Source of the DNA: Datura wrightii
Taxonomy: Eukaryota; Streptophyta; Magnoliopsida; Solanales; Solanaceae
Assembly: GCA_035772735.1 (NCBI GenBank)
Contig: JASDFA010000027.1
Coordinates: 28,626,001 to 28,690,000 of the forward strand
Length of the DNA: 64,000 bases
Direction: 5' to 3'
Shown here: piece after piece, positions 31,930 through 46,275 of the stretch
Position numbering within the stretch: the first letter of the stretch is position 1
How the letters are laid out: every line of letters begins with the position of its first letter
Made by a program: the position numbers and the translations under genes
The notes under the pieces: model-generated
What the model was told of the DNA's origin: nothing
The model's input: the letters and a program-made list of their open reading frames with translations, nothing else
The model's database searches: none

Positions 31930-32892
31930 CATCCGCTATTTCTTCATGTCTCAAATGTAAATGAAATCCAAATCATACTTTTCCAATTGACCAAAGTTGA
32001 GAATTACTCGCTTTGGTTTAGGTCTATGAAAATTGCACTATTAGGAAGGAATAAATTAGGGATGGTTGATTGTACATTCCCAAAGGAGATATTTTCAATG
32101 TTAGAAGGAAATTGGGAGCGAGTTAATGCCATAATTCTATCATGGCTTATGAATTCTTATTTAAGGGGCTTCTTGGAGGCATAATGTACGCCTCAAGTGC
32201 TTAGGTTGTGTGGGATAATCTGTTTGAAAGGTTAATAAGGTGGATGGGTCAAGAATATTTTATCTATACAAAGAAATTGCAACCCTAAGCTAGGGCACAG
32301 ATTTTGTGCCTACATATTACACTAAGCTCAAGGGATTATGGGAAGAATTTGAGGCATTGAACCCAGCACCAACTTGTACTTGTGACAAATCTACAGAGCT
32401 CATCCTGCACCTTCAAAATTTGAAGTTGTTCTTATTTCTCATGGGTATAAATGAGTCATGTATGCAACAAAAAAGTTAGATACTAATGATTAATTCAGTC
32501 CCTACTGTCAACCAGGCATACTCTATAATACTAAGTGATGAAAGACAAAAATTATTGGTGCCTACTACAGGGGTATTAGGAGCAAGTCCTACCAATATAA
32601 AAGGTTCATTTGAGGTTGTAATTTACTCAAAAACATATGGGAACCAAAAATTCAAGAAAATCTATAATCTATTCTGTGATTTCTGTAAAATCAATGATCA
32701 CACAAAAAAAATTATTTCATGATTGTGGGATAACAACAAGATCTAAAATTCAAGAAAAAAGGAGGTAGCAGTTCTGTTCATAGGGTTACTATGAATGCTA
32801 ATCCACTAAGTTCAAAGGAGAAAATGTAGATGAATCACAATGTAGCCTCAGTGAACTATGGTCAGTCTGCAGGCCAGAGCTCAGGATCACAG
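31930..32892 (+). pseudogene. Copia gag of D, broken and cut by E
   Basis: Copia-type Gag signatures occur in successive frames: VENYSLWFRSMKIAL, NWERVNAIILSWLMNS, YTKLKGLWEEFEALNPAP with CTCDKS, LHLQNLKLFLFLMGIN, then SVPTVNQAYSIILSDE. These are the usual order for the Gag of this copia lineage (structural particle protein). Stops at 32182 and 32477, frameshifts between blocks. The frame is interrupted at 32892 by element E with target duplication CACAG. The start codon is not certain. Confidence 0.8.
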
Positions 32893-35195
32893 TGTCACAA
32901 CCCGAATATAGATTCGGACCAAGACACGGAATCTAGAACCACGAACGGCTCCAAGTCGACCCATGGAATGAACATGATAACTAAAGAACATACTTCAAGA
33001 GAAAACTGATAACTAAAAACATGAATAACAGGAAGTCTGAATACATATCAACCATACATAGTCAATAATGACAAAGCTGAAATTCTACATATGATCTGAT
33101 AAGCCTCTAACATATATGAAGAGCTTATGGGACAACACCCCCATCTAGCTTGCTAAAGTCTGAAATTGAAAATAAAATGACTCAACACTAACTGAACATC
33201 CTCAAAGGATGAGGACTCACCATCAAGAGAGACTGAACTAAGTTGCGGAAACTAGCTAACGGCGGATCTGAGTCAGATTATCTGAACCTGTATCATGAAA
33301 CGATACAGCATCGAGTATGCGGTCAATACTTGGAATGTATTGAGTATGTATGGTAAGTAAAACATGTTGAGTAAGTATAAACTGCAATCATGTACATAAA
33401 TATAAATAATAAGATAATGAGAGTAGGGATCGCATGTTGATATCTGAAATCATACTGAATCTCATATCTGAATAGAATGACCCAAAGCTAGAAATAAAAT
33501 TATATGGCTTGCCATAGCTAAAATCATAAGTAAAATCTTACAAACTAATCATTGGATCAAACCTACTGAAAACATAATATCATAGGTCATAAACATGTAT
33601 AACTAAAATCATGAGGAACAATGGGAGGACTCATCTTAACCAAGACCATCATGATAGAGCTTACATGATGCTCCAACTATCTCGCTCAAGTGGGCAGAGC
33701 CGTCCCAAGCATGCCAAGGCAAGGAATGATACTTGGAATGATATCACTAATAAGGACCCCGTATGGTTAACCATGAATATATACCTACAGTGGTACGTAG
33801 TTTTAAGACCTCTGATTTACCTGAATGTTGGGCCTAGTCGATGCTAGACATTATTCCCAAAACATGCACATGAAGGCTCATATAATTATCATGAAATCGT
33901 ACATGAAGTTCATGGGATAGTTAAATCATAACATACTTGATCATACTTAAAATACATAACTAGCCATGAAATAAGGGCTCGTGAGTCAACCAAACTCATA
34001 AACCATAAAGAACATAATGATTGCTCGAAAAACACCATACTTGAAATACATAAATTCATGATGAGTACTTGTAGGAAATCATATTATAAATTATAAACCA
34101 TAAATTAGGGCTTAGGAGAATCGAATTCATAATAGAATCATAAACTTGACATTTCATGAAATTTTATAATTGGGCATAATTTTCTAAAAACTTGAAATCA
34201 TGAATTTATAATCAAAATAGGTATAAAATCTGCCCATATATCTTAAAACATGCTTTGAAATATGAAGCAAATTTACCCATAAATAAATCATAGAAAATTT
34301 CATAAATTGAGTTAAAACCCCATAAGATCATGAACTTGATTTAGAACTTGAATTCATGAAAAGAAACTCTCATTCATAGCCCTATATACCTGGGTAAACT
34401 GAATCTACACTTATATTTGGAAGCCCCAAAAATTTGGAGAAGAAATTGGAGGATTTGAGCTTGATCTTCAAAGGAGAAATCCTAATCTTGAATGCATGGG
34501 AGGGAATTGACTTAGAATAGGTTTAGTTCTTCAAAACACCTCTGCTTAAAACAATGTAGTTTAGGGCTTAGGAATTACGATATCCTTACTAATTTTGAAA
34601 AAATTTAAACACTTCTAGAAGTAACGACTCACACTATGAGTCGAACCTCAATACCATGACTCGTGGTCACCACCGGTCATCACCACTGTTTTGCCCTGGC
34701 TTTTGAAGTTTCCCACGGATCAAACCATAAATTGTACCATCAAACGACCAGGTCATTGGACCCTTCCATTACCACTTCTGCCAATTTCTCCGCCCCCTTT
34801 CCTACAAGTGCAAACCACGACTCATTTTTCCCCACAACAAGTTGTATCGTGACCCATACCTTCCATCTCTGACACTCCTAAACCAACCTAAGACTCTCTA
34901 CCATGATCCATTGTTTTCCAAAATGAGTCGTACCAAGAGTCGTACCTTTCTGACCTGACACACAAGCAGCTTCCCACGACTCCTAACAATGACTCATTAC
35001 ATGATCCGACGAGTTGTACCTTGACTCGTTGTTATTGGGTTTCCTTTAGCAGATTCTGACCATGAACACTTCCCACGAGTCGTACCTTCACTTCACAACT
35101 CGTATTTTAAGTCTTTCTATGAAAATTTTCCCTCTTTTTCTGTTGAACACATTTCAAATCCCGAGACTAGCCTTAGAAACTTTTGGGGTATTACA
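32893..35195 (-). repeat. 3' LTR of E
   Basis: 2303 bp. Minus strand starts TGTAATACCCCAAAAG (35195) and ends ...CGGGTTGTGACA. Palindrome zone 34620-35100. The polypurine tract AACGGGGAGATAT adjoins on the right. Confidence 0.9.
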
Positions 35196-35439
35196 ATATC
35201 TCCCCGTTGAAAACATTCATCCTCGAATGTGGATTAAACAAACTGAAAAGCTGGGGAACAAATGCAATCCCAAATACTGAACATCTAAAACTGAAACTTG
35301 ATAGAGTGATTGATTTTAGACTGAGATACATGACTAAACGGAATTCATGATGCATACATGCATGCTAAAACATGAAAGGAACTGAGAGACATGAACTTGA
35401 CATGAAACATAATAGAGTATTAGAGACGAAACTGATACC

Positions 35440-38400
35440 TCATGCTGGAACGGAGTTGGAAGGGAATAAATGCGGGTATTTAGCCATCATGTCTGCTTTG
35501 GCTTCCCATGTAGATCCCTCAACAAGCTGATTCCTCCACAAGACTTTTACTGAAGCTACTTCTTTGTTCCTGAACTTTCGAACTTGACGATCAAGGATCT
35601 CAATGGGTATCTCCGCATAGGTAAGGCTATCCTTCACACCTATGCTCTCCACCAGAACAACCAAATCTAGGTCACCAATGCACTTTTTCAATAATGATAC
35701 ATGAAAAATTGGATGCACCAATGCTAACTCCGCTGGTAGCTTCAACTCATAGGCACGTTGCCAACACGTCTCAAAATCCTATATGGGCCAATATTTCGGG
35801 GACTAAGCTTCCCTTTATTTCCAAAAATCATCACTCCCTTCGTAGGAGACACCTTCATGAAAACCCAATCATCAACTTCAAACTCGAGTTCTCTCCGTCT
35901 AACATCCGCATATGACTTTTGACGACTCTAAGCTATTTTCAGCCTTTCCTTTATGAGATGAACTTTCCCCATAGGCTCATGAACTAAATCTAGACCTATG
36001 AATGTAGCTTTGCCCACCTCAAACCAACTAATAGGAGATCTACACCTCTGCCCATAAAGAGCCTAAAAATGAGCCATCTAAATGCTAGAATGGTAACTAT
36101 TGCTGCAAGCGAACTCAATTAGAGGTAAATGATCATCTCAATTACCTTTGAAGTCAATCACACACACTCTGAATATATCCTTGGGAGTTTGAATGGTCCA
36201 CTAGGCCTGACCATCGATCTGTGGGTGAAATGATGTTCTAAGCTTGACTTGAGTACCAAGTCCTTTTTGAAACAATCTCCAAAATTGTGGGGTAAACTGA
36301 GTACCTCTGTCTAAAATGATGGACCGGGGAATTCCTTGCTATCAAACCAACTCTCGAATGTATAATCTAGCATAGTCCTCAGCTAAATTGATAGTTTTGA
36401 TCGGTAGGAAATAAGCTGCTTTGGTCAACCTGTCTACCACCACCCATATAGAGTCATACTGTTGGTAAGTGCAAGACAACCCTCTAATGAAGTCCATATT
36501 GATCTCTTCCTACTTTCTAGTGGGGAAACTGATGTCTTGTAGCATACCTCCCAGTCTTTGATGCTCAACGTTTACCTGTTGATAATTTGAACACTTAGCC
36601 AAAAACTGTGCTATGTCCCTCTTCATGCCATTCCCCCAATAAACTTCTTATAGGTCACGCTACATCTTCATGGAACCTGGATGTATTGAATATCGAGAAC
36701 CATGAGCCTCATGCGACATTTGTTCTCTCAAATCATCGACATTCGAAACACATAAACGACCCTGATATCGAAGCATACTATCTCCCCCTTGGGAGAGGGC
36801 CTCCTGTTTCTGATTTTGGACCGCCTATTTTAACTTCCCCAAGATAGGATCATCATCTTTCCCAGTATTGACCTCAATCACCAAAGAAGATTCTGAACCA
36901 ATTTGAACAATGATACCACCATCTATTGAAACCACAAGGCGAACCCCTAATCATGCAAGCCAATGCACATCCTTCACCAGCTCTTTCCTTCCATCTTCCA
37001 CATGAGAAATACTCTCCATGAATAGTCTGGTAAGGACATCCACCATTACACTGGCCTTTCCCGAATGATAAACAACATCATGTCATAGTCCATGAGCAAC
37101 TCTAACCATCTCCTTTGTTGCAAATTCAAGTCCTTCTAGGTGAACACATACTGAAGGCTCTTGTGGTCCGTGACATCCATATGCACCACATACAAGTAGT
37201 GTATCCAAATCTTCAATGTGAGCACCACTAATGCCAACTCTAGGTCATACGTTAGATAATTCTTCTCATGAGCCTTAAGTTTTCTAGAGGCATATGCAAT
37301 GACCTTACCATGCTACATCAGCACACAACCAAGAACAACCCTAGAGGCATCACAATACACAACGAATCCATCATGCCCTCTGATAGGGTCAATACTGGGA
37401 TGGAAGTGAGTTGAGTCTTTAACTCCTAAAAACTCTTCTCCCAGGCATTTGACCATTGAAATTTGAATTTCTTCTGAGTCAACTTAGTCAACAATGTTGT
37501 AATAGATGAAAATCCTTCAACAAACCTTCTGTAATAGCCACAGCTAAACCCAAGAAGCTCCTGATATCCGAAGGATTAACTGGTCTAGGTCAATTTTTTA
37601 CAGCTTCTATCCTTTGAGAGTCCACCTGCACACCCTCACTTGGCACCACATGGATCAAAAATTCTACTAAATCCAACCAAAACTCACACTTTCTGAATTT
37701 AGCAAATAGCTAAATATCCTTGAGAGTCTGTAGTACAACCATCAAATGAGTGGCATGCTCCTCCTCGCTCCGAGAGTATATGAGATGTCATCTATGAAGA
37801 CAATCATGAATATGTTCAAATATGGCTTGAACACCCTGTTCATCAGATCCATGAAAGCTGCAGGAGCATTTGTTAGTACAGAAAACATAACTACAAACTT
37901 ATAGTGTCATACAGAGTCCGAAAATCTATCTTCGGAATGTCACTCTCCCTAAATTTGAGCTAGTGATAGCCGAATTTGAGGTCTATCTTTAAGAAGCACT
38001 TAGTGCCCCTGCAGTTGGTCAAACAAGTCATCAATTGTGGGGAGGGGATACTTGTTCTTGATTGTAACCTTGTTCGACTATTGATAGTCAATGCACATAC
38101 AAAGAGACCCATCCTTCTTTCACAAAGAGGACTAGTACACCCCATGGGAATTTTCTAGGTCTGATGAAGCTCTTATCTTGAAGATCCTTCAACTACTCTT
38201 TCAACTCCTTTAGCTCAGCTGGAGACATTCTGTAAGGAGGAATAGATATAGGCTACATATAGGGAATAAAATCAATACCAAAGTCAATCTCCCGCTCGGG
38301 AGGGACCCCTAGTAGATCATCTGGGAAAACCTCTAGATACTCACATACAATAAGGACAGACTAAAGAGTCGGGGTCTCGTATTTAGCATCCTTAATCCAA

Positions 38401-38839
38401 AGTAGATGGTACATGAAACCCTTGGAAATCTCCTCTCTAGCCTTAAGGTAGGAAACAAAGTGACCTACAGACACATCTGAACTACCCCTCCATTCTAGGA
38501 CTGGCTCACCTAAAAACCGGAACTCTACTGTATGGGTTTTACAATTCACTAAGGCATAACATGTATGAAACCAGTCCATACAAAAGATAACATTGAAATT
38601 AGTCATGTCTAACTCTACTAAATCGGCTAGGGTGATTTTTTGAAGGACTGTGACAGGGCAATTTTTGTATACCCGTCGAGCTATAATTGAGTGACCTACT
38701 GGAGTAGCGACTAAGAAGGATTCTGATAGAATTTCAAGACTGACTTCGAAACTAATAGAAACATAAGGCATCACAAAAGATAAAGTAGCCCCTGGATCAA
38801 TAATGCATACACATCAAGATGAAATAATCGTAACATACC
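35440..38839 (-). pseudogene. Gypsy pol of E, broken
   Basis: Reading leftward: protease region about 38830-38360 (SFEVSLEILSESFLVATPVG, LEWRGSS), RT fragments about 38240-37560 (CFLKIDLKFGYH), RNase H about 37480-37000, integrase about 36900-35950 in several frames, and a well-preserved chromodomain at 35745-35440 (FHVSLLKKCIGD, EILDRQVRKFRNKEVASVKVLW, WEAKADMMAKYPHLF). The chromodomain would steer integration to marked chromatin. Stops and shifts throughout. Cut at its 5' side by F. Confidence 0.85.
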
Positions 38840-38844
38840 AATAA

Positions 38845-41209
38845 TGTTATACCCCAGAAGGCCAAAGATCAAACCCGGGAGTTGAAATAGAGAAAAATTT
38901 AAAATTGGCATCATGACACAGAATGGGTCATGAGGTGACCCTTGAAAGAAGCCCACGAGTCGTGATGTGACTCGTGGTGAGGCTCAGGAGATGTGTCGAA
39001 ATTTGGAAATTTGGATCCCCATGGATGAGACCACAAGTCGTGGTCAGGCCCCCACGACTTGTTAGGTCAGTCTTGGGAATTAATGATTCAGAAAGAAAAG
39101 GAAGAAGGCAATGTACCTAATGGAAGGACCCCACAAGTCGTGGTCAATCACCACGATTCGTTGGGGAGGGTCGTGAGCAGCATGATGAAGCAAAATAAAA
39201 TCTCAGGCAGTGTATGTGATGAGTGGTGAACACGACCATGGTCACCAGTAACAAATCATTCAATCACCCATGAGGAGCCCAGATGACTTGGTAAGTAGTA
39301 TACTTGACGGATAATGCCACGAGTCATGGCCAATGGTGATGAGTCGTCATGTCCCTCATGGGGACTGACAAGCAGTTATTTTTTGTGAATTTAGTATGGG
39401 CTTTTCCATAATTCCTAAGATATTAAGGCCTAAACTATGTCATTTTAAGTTATGAATGATTTCTTTTAAGAGGTTTAAGTTCATTTTAGACCATTTTCAT
39501 TCATGCATGCAAAGATAGAAGGTTAGAGGGGGTGATCAAGATTGTTCTTCTTCAAATTCTCTTCAATTCCTCTTGGGCAATCAAAGAAGTGTAAGAATCA
39601 ACTACAATCAGGTACATAGAGCTATGAATGGGTGAATCCTTTCACCCCCATGCCCAATCCCTCTCTAAATCATGAATTTCCTATGTCTAATCTATGGGTT
39701 TTAACCCAAAGCATGAAATTCCTAATTCTCTAGATGGGTATGATTTAAATATGTTTCTACTATTAAGTTATGAATCATGGGCAAGTTTTATATTATTTTT
39801 AATTAAAATCATGTTTCAAGTTTTATGAATTAAAAATCCCACTGTTGAGAAGGTTATGAAAGATGAGATTTGTGATGAATGTATGATTATGATGAGATAT
39901 TATGATGAAAATCATGTTTTCAAGCTACCCATATTTATAATCATGTTTTCAATATGAATTGAGTATTTTCAAGCATGTTAAGGTATTGGGCAATGCCCAC
40001 ATGTTCAAGTATGATTTATGATTTTTCCAAATTAAGTTTACCACATGGTTTTAGAGCGAAGACTCCCAATTATATTTCATCTTGTGGTATGTTTTGAGCT
40101 AAAGCTTCTCATATGCATGATTTTAGATTTGAGATGTATTTGATTATTGAGCTTCGTCAATAGACGGTGTTGAGCTTCGTTGGAAAAAGATGCAAAGCAT
40201 ATGCATGTTTTTGGGAGTAGTGTCTAGCACCGAATAAGCTTAGGGTCGATCACCCTATGCCTCAGAACTAAGTGCCAACATAGGTTTATAATGACATATT
40301 TATTACTTCGGGATCTCCCTTGTGAGTTATCCCCTGCCTTATTAGGCCACCAGCTTGATATTGATATCATGGTATCGTCCCTAGCCCTGGCAAGGCTTTG
40401 GACGGCTCTACCCACTTGAGTGTGATAGTTAGAACCACATAAGCTCTTTCGTGGTATGTCGGTTAAAAGACAAATCTTCCATTGTTCCTCATGATTTCAG
40501 TTATGCATGTTCATCATTCATGAGATTTATACATCTATATATGTTCTAAAGTAGGTTTGACTCAATGTTCAGTTTTACTCATGACTATCAAATTTTAGCT
40601 TTGATTCAATCGATTCACTTATGATGTTACGTTATGTTATGTTATGATGAGATCATGATTTCAGAAAGAATGCATGCGAGCCCTACTCTCAGATTCTTAT
40701 TGTTTATGTTTTATATTATGCATGTTCTGAAATGATTTAACTTATTCAAGCGGTTTTACTTACCTTGCATATTCGGTACATTCCACGTACTGATCGCATA
40801 CTCTATGTTGTATCATTTCATGATTCAGGACCCAGTACTCAGACTCAGCCCCATTCATAGCCAGTCTTCAGAGTTAGAATCTTACACCTGTTGGTGAGTC
40901 CTCATCTCCGAGGACAATGCTTATTTAGATTTCTCTATGTATTTTTAGTTTTCAGCTTATTCGAGTTAGTTGGGGTCTTGTCCCATCAACTCATCATGTT
41001 AGAGTCTTTTCAAACAAAAAGGATGTATTCATCTTTAGATTGTGTATATTCTAATATTATATTTATTTTAGACTTCTGCTGAGATTATTATGTTGATTCT
41101 TTAGTTTTAGTAATTGAGTTAAATGTATGTTCATTCCATGGGTCGACTTGGAGTCTCTCGGGGCTCCTTGTCCCGTGTTGTGATCCTGGCCTCCATTTGA
41201 ATCGTGACA
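38845..41209 (+). repeat. 5' LTR of F
   Basis: 2365 bp, TGTTATACCCC to AATCGTGACA. Palindrome-rich U3 38930-39380. The GGGAGTAGTGTCTAGCACC block is at about 40211. Confidence 0.9.
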
Positions 41210-41213
41210 AACT

Positions 41214-41225
41214 TGGTATCAAAGC
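41214..41225 (+). other. Primer-binding site of F
   Basis: TGGTATCAAAGC, the initiator-Met site with one change, four bases after the LTR end. Confidence 0.75.
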
Positions 41226-41418
41226 CATAGGTTTGAAGTGTCCTAGGGTGTCTAAAATCCGAGTTAAGTAGAGTCTTTTTCATGGGTGTGAAGCGCTCCA
41301 TACTTATGGCGAAGAGGCTACGAGATGTTTAGGAAATGTTCTCTTTTTTCATGATCTATTCCATGCGATGAAAAGTCTCCCTATCCTCCTAACTCGTGCT
41401 ATTCGCGATTTCAGAATC

Positions 41419-42690
41419 ATGGCTCCATGTAGAGTAAATAGTAGGAGGAACGGAAATGGAGAAGCCACGAGGATGGCAACAAAAACGGGCACCAGCAGGC
41501 CCCACCAGTCCAAGAACACTATGCACCAAAGTCGGTTGCCCATGCTGAGTTTCGGGCAGCTATTCAGATGCTCGTGCAAACCTTGATGGCTCAGGTCAAT
41601 CATCAGGAGGTTGTGCATGTCCCACAAAATGGCAATACAGTAGCGACTCGACTCAGGGATTTCTTGAGAATGAACCTGCTAGAGTTCCTCGGGTCAAGAG
41701 TAGATGAGGACCCACATGAGTTCATTGATGAGATTGTGAAGATCACCCAAGTCATGGGGGTGAATGAATTTGAGTGTGTGGAGTTGGCCTCATACTAGTT
41801 GAAAGGGGTCGCACATATCTGGTTCCATTAATGGAAAGATAGTAGGGCCGCTGGGGCAGGTCATGTCACTTGGGAGGAGTTTCATGTTGCGTTCTTAGAT
41901 CGGTTCTTCCCTTGTGAAACAAGGGAGCTGAAGGAAGCCAAGTTCATAAATCTTAAGCAAGGGAGGATGACAGTGCAGGAGTATGCCCTTGAGTTCACTC
42001 GCCTATCTAAGTACGCCCCATAGTTAGTGGCTGATTAGAGGGCATGGGTGAGCAAATTTATTCATGGTATGGCAGGCTATTTGGATAAGAATTGTAGGAC
42101 CGCTATACTCCACCAGCATATGGATGTCCCTCGGATAGTCTTGTATGCCAAGCAGATGGAGGCAGCGCATATGAGAGAGAGGGAGGCCAAGAAGGCCAGG
42201 ACTGATAGTCATAGATTCTCATAGCTGAGGTCAGGTGGTGGGCACCAATAGCAGACCCACCAGAGATCTTCATCCCCAGTATCTTCAGCACTGAGTGTAC
42301 CATCCAGGCCTAAGCACGATTAGAGGGGGTGAGCATCAGAATCTAGGGGTCAAAGAAGCAGTCCCGCAGATTCTAGTATCCTAGCTTGCCGCAGATGTGG
42401 TCGGGGGCACACGGGCCAGCGCTTGGCAGGTTCAGGTGCTTTCTTCAAGTGTGGGAATCCCGAGCACATGTTGAGAAATTACCTGGCAGTGAGACAAGAC
42501 CATGATGGGGGCCGAGGCCCAGCTTCTAGTTCAACAGCCCCACCCACATGCTCAGCACATCCGGGGGCATCTACTAGCATAGGTGGCGATCAGCACCAAA
42601 TCATATTCTATTCTTTAGCATCCCGCCAGGAGCAGGAGGTCTCCCCAGATGTAGTCACTGGTATATTACGAGTTTTCCATCTTGATATAT
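41419..42690 (+). pseudogene. Gypsy gag of F, broken
   Basis: Starts MAPCRVNSRRNGNGEA. The capsid core is spread over frames at 41640-42010 (DPHEFIDEIVKITQVMGVNE, WEEFHVAFLDRFFP, FINLKQGRMTVQEYALEFTRLSKYAP). A KQMEAAHMREREAKKAR segment follows. The zinc knuckle near 42440 reads CGNPEHMLRNYL where the last Cys has become Tyr. Stops at 41797, 41829, 42021 and 42036, and a frameshift near 41500. Confidence 0.82.
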
Positions 42691-45600
42691 ATGTTTTGTT
42701 AGATCCGTAGGCTACCTTATCTTTTATGACACCTTATGTGGCCAATAGCTTTGGAGTCAGTCTCGAAGTCTTGTAGGAACCCTTCTTAGTCTCTACTCCA
42801 ATAGGTGATTCAATTGTAGCTAGACGGGTGTATAGAGGTTTCCCGGTCACAATCCTTCAAAACGTCACCTCAGCAGATTTGATAGAGTTAGTCATGAATG
42901 ATTTTGATGTTATCCTCGGCATGAATTGGCTATTTTCATGTTATACCTCAGTTAATTGTAGAACTCGGGCGGTAGAGTTCGGATTCCGGGTGATTTAGTC
43001 TTAGAGTGGAAGGGTAGTTTAGTTGTGCCTGTAGGTCATTCTGTTTCCTACCTTAAGGCCAGAAAGATGATTTTTAAAGGTTGTATGTACTATCTAGTTA
43101 GGGTTAAGGATGTTGAGTCTGATACCCCAACTATCCAGTCAGTCTTAGTAGTATGTGAGTATCCAGAAGTCTTCCCAGATGATCTACCAGGAATCGGGAG
43201 ATTGATTTAGGTATTGACCATTTTCCTGATACGCAGCCTATGTCTATTCCTCCCTACAGAATGGATCCAGCTGAGCTAAAGAAGTTGAAGGAACAGTTGA
43301 AGGACCTGTTAGATAAGACTTTCATTAGACCTAGCAAGTCCCCAAAGGGTGCACCAGTACTCTTTGTCCGAAAGAAGGATGGTTCTCTTCGTATGTGTAT
43401 TGACTATAAGTAATTGAACAAAGTTAACGTCAAGAAAAGGTATCCTCTACCCAGGATTGATGATTTATTTGACCAGCTTCAGGGTGCAAAGTGCTTTTTG
43501 AAGATAGACCTCAGATCCGGGTACCACCAGCTCGGAGTTTGGGAGAGCGATATTCTGAAGACAGCCTTCAGAACGCGGTATGATCATTTTGAGTTTGTAG
43601 TTATGTCTTTTGGACTAATGAATGCTCCTTCAGATTTTATGGATTTGAGAACAGAGTGTCAAGCCATACCTGGATATGTTCGTGATTATGTTTATTGACG
43701 ACATCTTGATATACTCTCAGAGCGAGGAGGAGCATGCCGCTCATTTGAGGGTAGTGCTACAGACTCTCAAGGATCGCAAATTGTATGCCAAATTCAGCAA
43801 GTCTAAGTTTTGGTTGAACTCAGTAGGGTTTTTAGGCCATGTGTTATAAAGTAAGGGCATAAAGGTGGATTCTCAAAAAATAGAAGCGGTGAAGTATTGT
43901 CCTAGACTGATCAATCCTTCGGATATTCAAAGCTTCTTAGATTTAGCTGGCTACTAGCGAAGATTGGTGGAAATTTTCTCATCGATTGCAGCACCCTTGA
44001 CCAAATTGACCTAAAAGAAGGTGAAATTCCAATGGTCGGAGACTTGTGAGAGGAGCTTTCAGGAGTTGAAGGCTCAACTTACCTCAGCACCGGTGTTAAC
44101 CTTACCCAATGGTACCGATGGGTTCGTGGTGTATTCTGATGCTTCAAGGATTGGACTTGGGTGTGTATTAATGCAGCACAAGAAGGTTATAGCATATGCC
44201 TCCAGACAGCTAAAAGTTCATGAGAAAAATTACCCGACCCATGATCTTGAGTTGGCCGCGGTGGTATTTTCCTTGAAGATATGGCGACATTATTTATACA
44301 GGGTCCACATGGATGTGTTTACGGACCATAAGTGTTTACAATATGTATTTACCCAAAAAGATCTCAATCTTTGGCAAAGGAGGGGGTTGGAGCTACTCAA
44401 GCACTATGATATAAGTGACCTTTACCATAAGGTTAAGGACAATGTAGTTCTCTATGGAAAGTGTGTCCCATGTGGATGATGGGAAGAAGGAGCAAGTGAA
44501 GGATGTGCATCGACTCACAAGGTTGGCAGTTCGGTTGGTTGACTCGATCGATGGCGGTGTTATTGTTCAGAATGGATCAGAATCGTCATTGGTGACTGAT
44601 GTAAAAGATAGACAAGATGAGGAGCCTATTTTGGTAAAGTTGAAGGAAGCGGTTCAAAATAAGAAGGTAGAGGTCTTCTCCAAAGGGGGAGTTGGTGTGC
44701 TTCGATATCAGGGTCGCTTATGTTTTCCAAATGTGGATGATTTGAGGAACCGGATGTTGCAAGAGGCTCATGGATCCAGGAATTCTATCCATCTAGGAGC
44801 CATCAAGATGTACCGTGACTTACGGAAGTCTATTGGTGGAATGGCATGAAGAAGGACATAGAAAAATTTGTAGCTAAGAGTCCAAATTGTCAGCAAGTGA
44901 AGGTCAAGCATCAGAGATCGGGAGGTGTGCTTCAGGATATCAGTATTCCTACTTGAAAATGGGAAGAAATTAATATGGACTTCATCACAGGTTTATCTTG
45001 TACTCGTCAAAAATATGACTCCATTTGGGTTGTGGTAGACAGGTTGACCAAGACTGCTCATTTTCTACCTGTAAAAACCACGGTCAGTGGAGGACTATGC
45101 CAAACTATATATTCGGGAGCTAGTTCGATTGCATGGAGTGCCCTTTTCCACTATATCAGACCGAGGTTCCCAATTTACCTCTCAGTTTTGGAGGTCATTT
45201 CAAAAGGACTTGGTACTTAGGTTAAGCTCAGCACAGCATTTCACCTGCAAAAGGATGGTAAAGTGGAGTGAACAATTCAGACTCTCGAGGACAAGTTGAG
45301 AGCATGCGTAATTGAATTCACAGGTAGTTGGGATGATCATTTCCCTCTTATCGAGTTTGCATACAATAACAGCTACCATTCCAGTATTCGGATGGCTCCT
45401 TTTAAGGCTCTCTATGGGTGGAGATATAGATCGCCCATTGGTTGGTTCAAAGTTGGTGAAGCTGTGATGATAGGACCAGAGTCGGTTCACGAGGCTATGG
45501 AGAAGGTTTAGCTCATACGGGACAGGTTGAAAACAGCTCAAAGTCGCCAAAAGTCCTATGCCGATGTGAGAAGGAGGGAATTAGAATTCGAGGTGGATGA

Positions 45601-46030
45601 TTGGGTGTTTCTGAAGGTATCTCCCATGAAGGGAGTGATGCAGTTTGGAAAGAAAAGAAAACTCAGCCCTCGTTATATTAGCCCATACCGGATTGTAAAA
45701 CGGGTTGTCAAGGTTGCATATGAATTGGAGTTGCCCTCAGAATTAGCTTCCGTGCATTCTGTTTTCCATGTGTCTCTCTTAAAGAAGTGTTTGGGTGATC
45801 CAGCTCTAGTTGTCCCGGTGGACAGTATTGGTGTGAAAGGCAGCCTTAGTTATGAGGAGGTTCCGGTAAAAATACTGGATCATCAGGTTTGAAGGATAAG
45901 GAACAAGGAAGTAGCTTTAGTCAAAGTTTTATGGAGGAATCAGTATGCTGAAGGAGCTGCGTAGGAAGCCAAAGTGGATATGATGGCTAGATACCTATAT
46001 TTATTCTCTACCGGGTCAATTCTAGCTTGA
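42691..46030 (+). pseudogene. Gypsy pol of F, broken
   Basis: The protease motif is interrupted (LLDP-stop-ATLSFMTPYVA). RT 43220-43980: KCFLKIDLRSGYHQL; the catalytic FIDDILIYS is still encoded near 43690 but in a different frame after a shift near 43650. RNase H 44021-44440 is the best preserved in the window, with SDASRIGLGC, HDLELAAVVFSLKIWRHYL and FTDHK. Integrase 44700-45500 (WVVVDRLTKTAHFLP, NSYHSSIRMAPFKALYG). Chromodomain part 45527-46030 with stops at 45890 and 45961. Same architecture as A, C and E. Confidence 0.87.
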
Positions 46031-46275
46031 GGTACCACTTTTGACCTAAAATCCTATTTAGTTTTCTCGTTCAGTTCATGTGCCCAAGTTTCTTTTATGT
46101 ATATGGATGTATGTATGATTCGTGAATTTAGTTCAGCTATATAGTTCAAATCGGAGATAGTCATTTCGTCAGTTTTCAGCTTAAATGATCAGTATTTGTA
46201 TATGATGATTGCATTTCTCTACTTTTCTGTATGTTTTGCAACATTAGAGGACGAATGTTCCCAAGGGGGAGATAT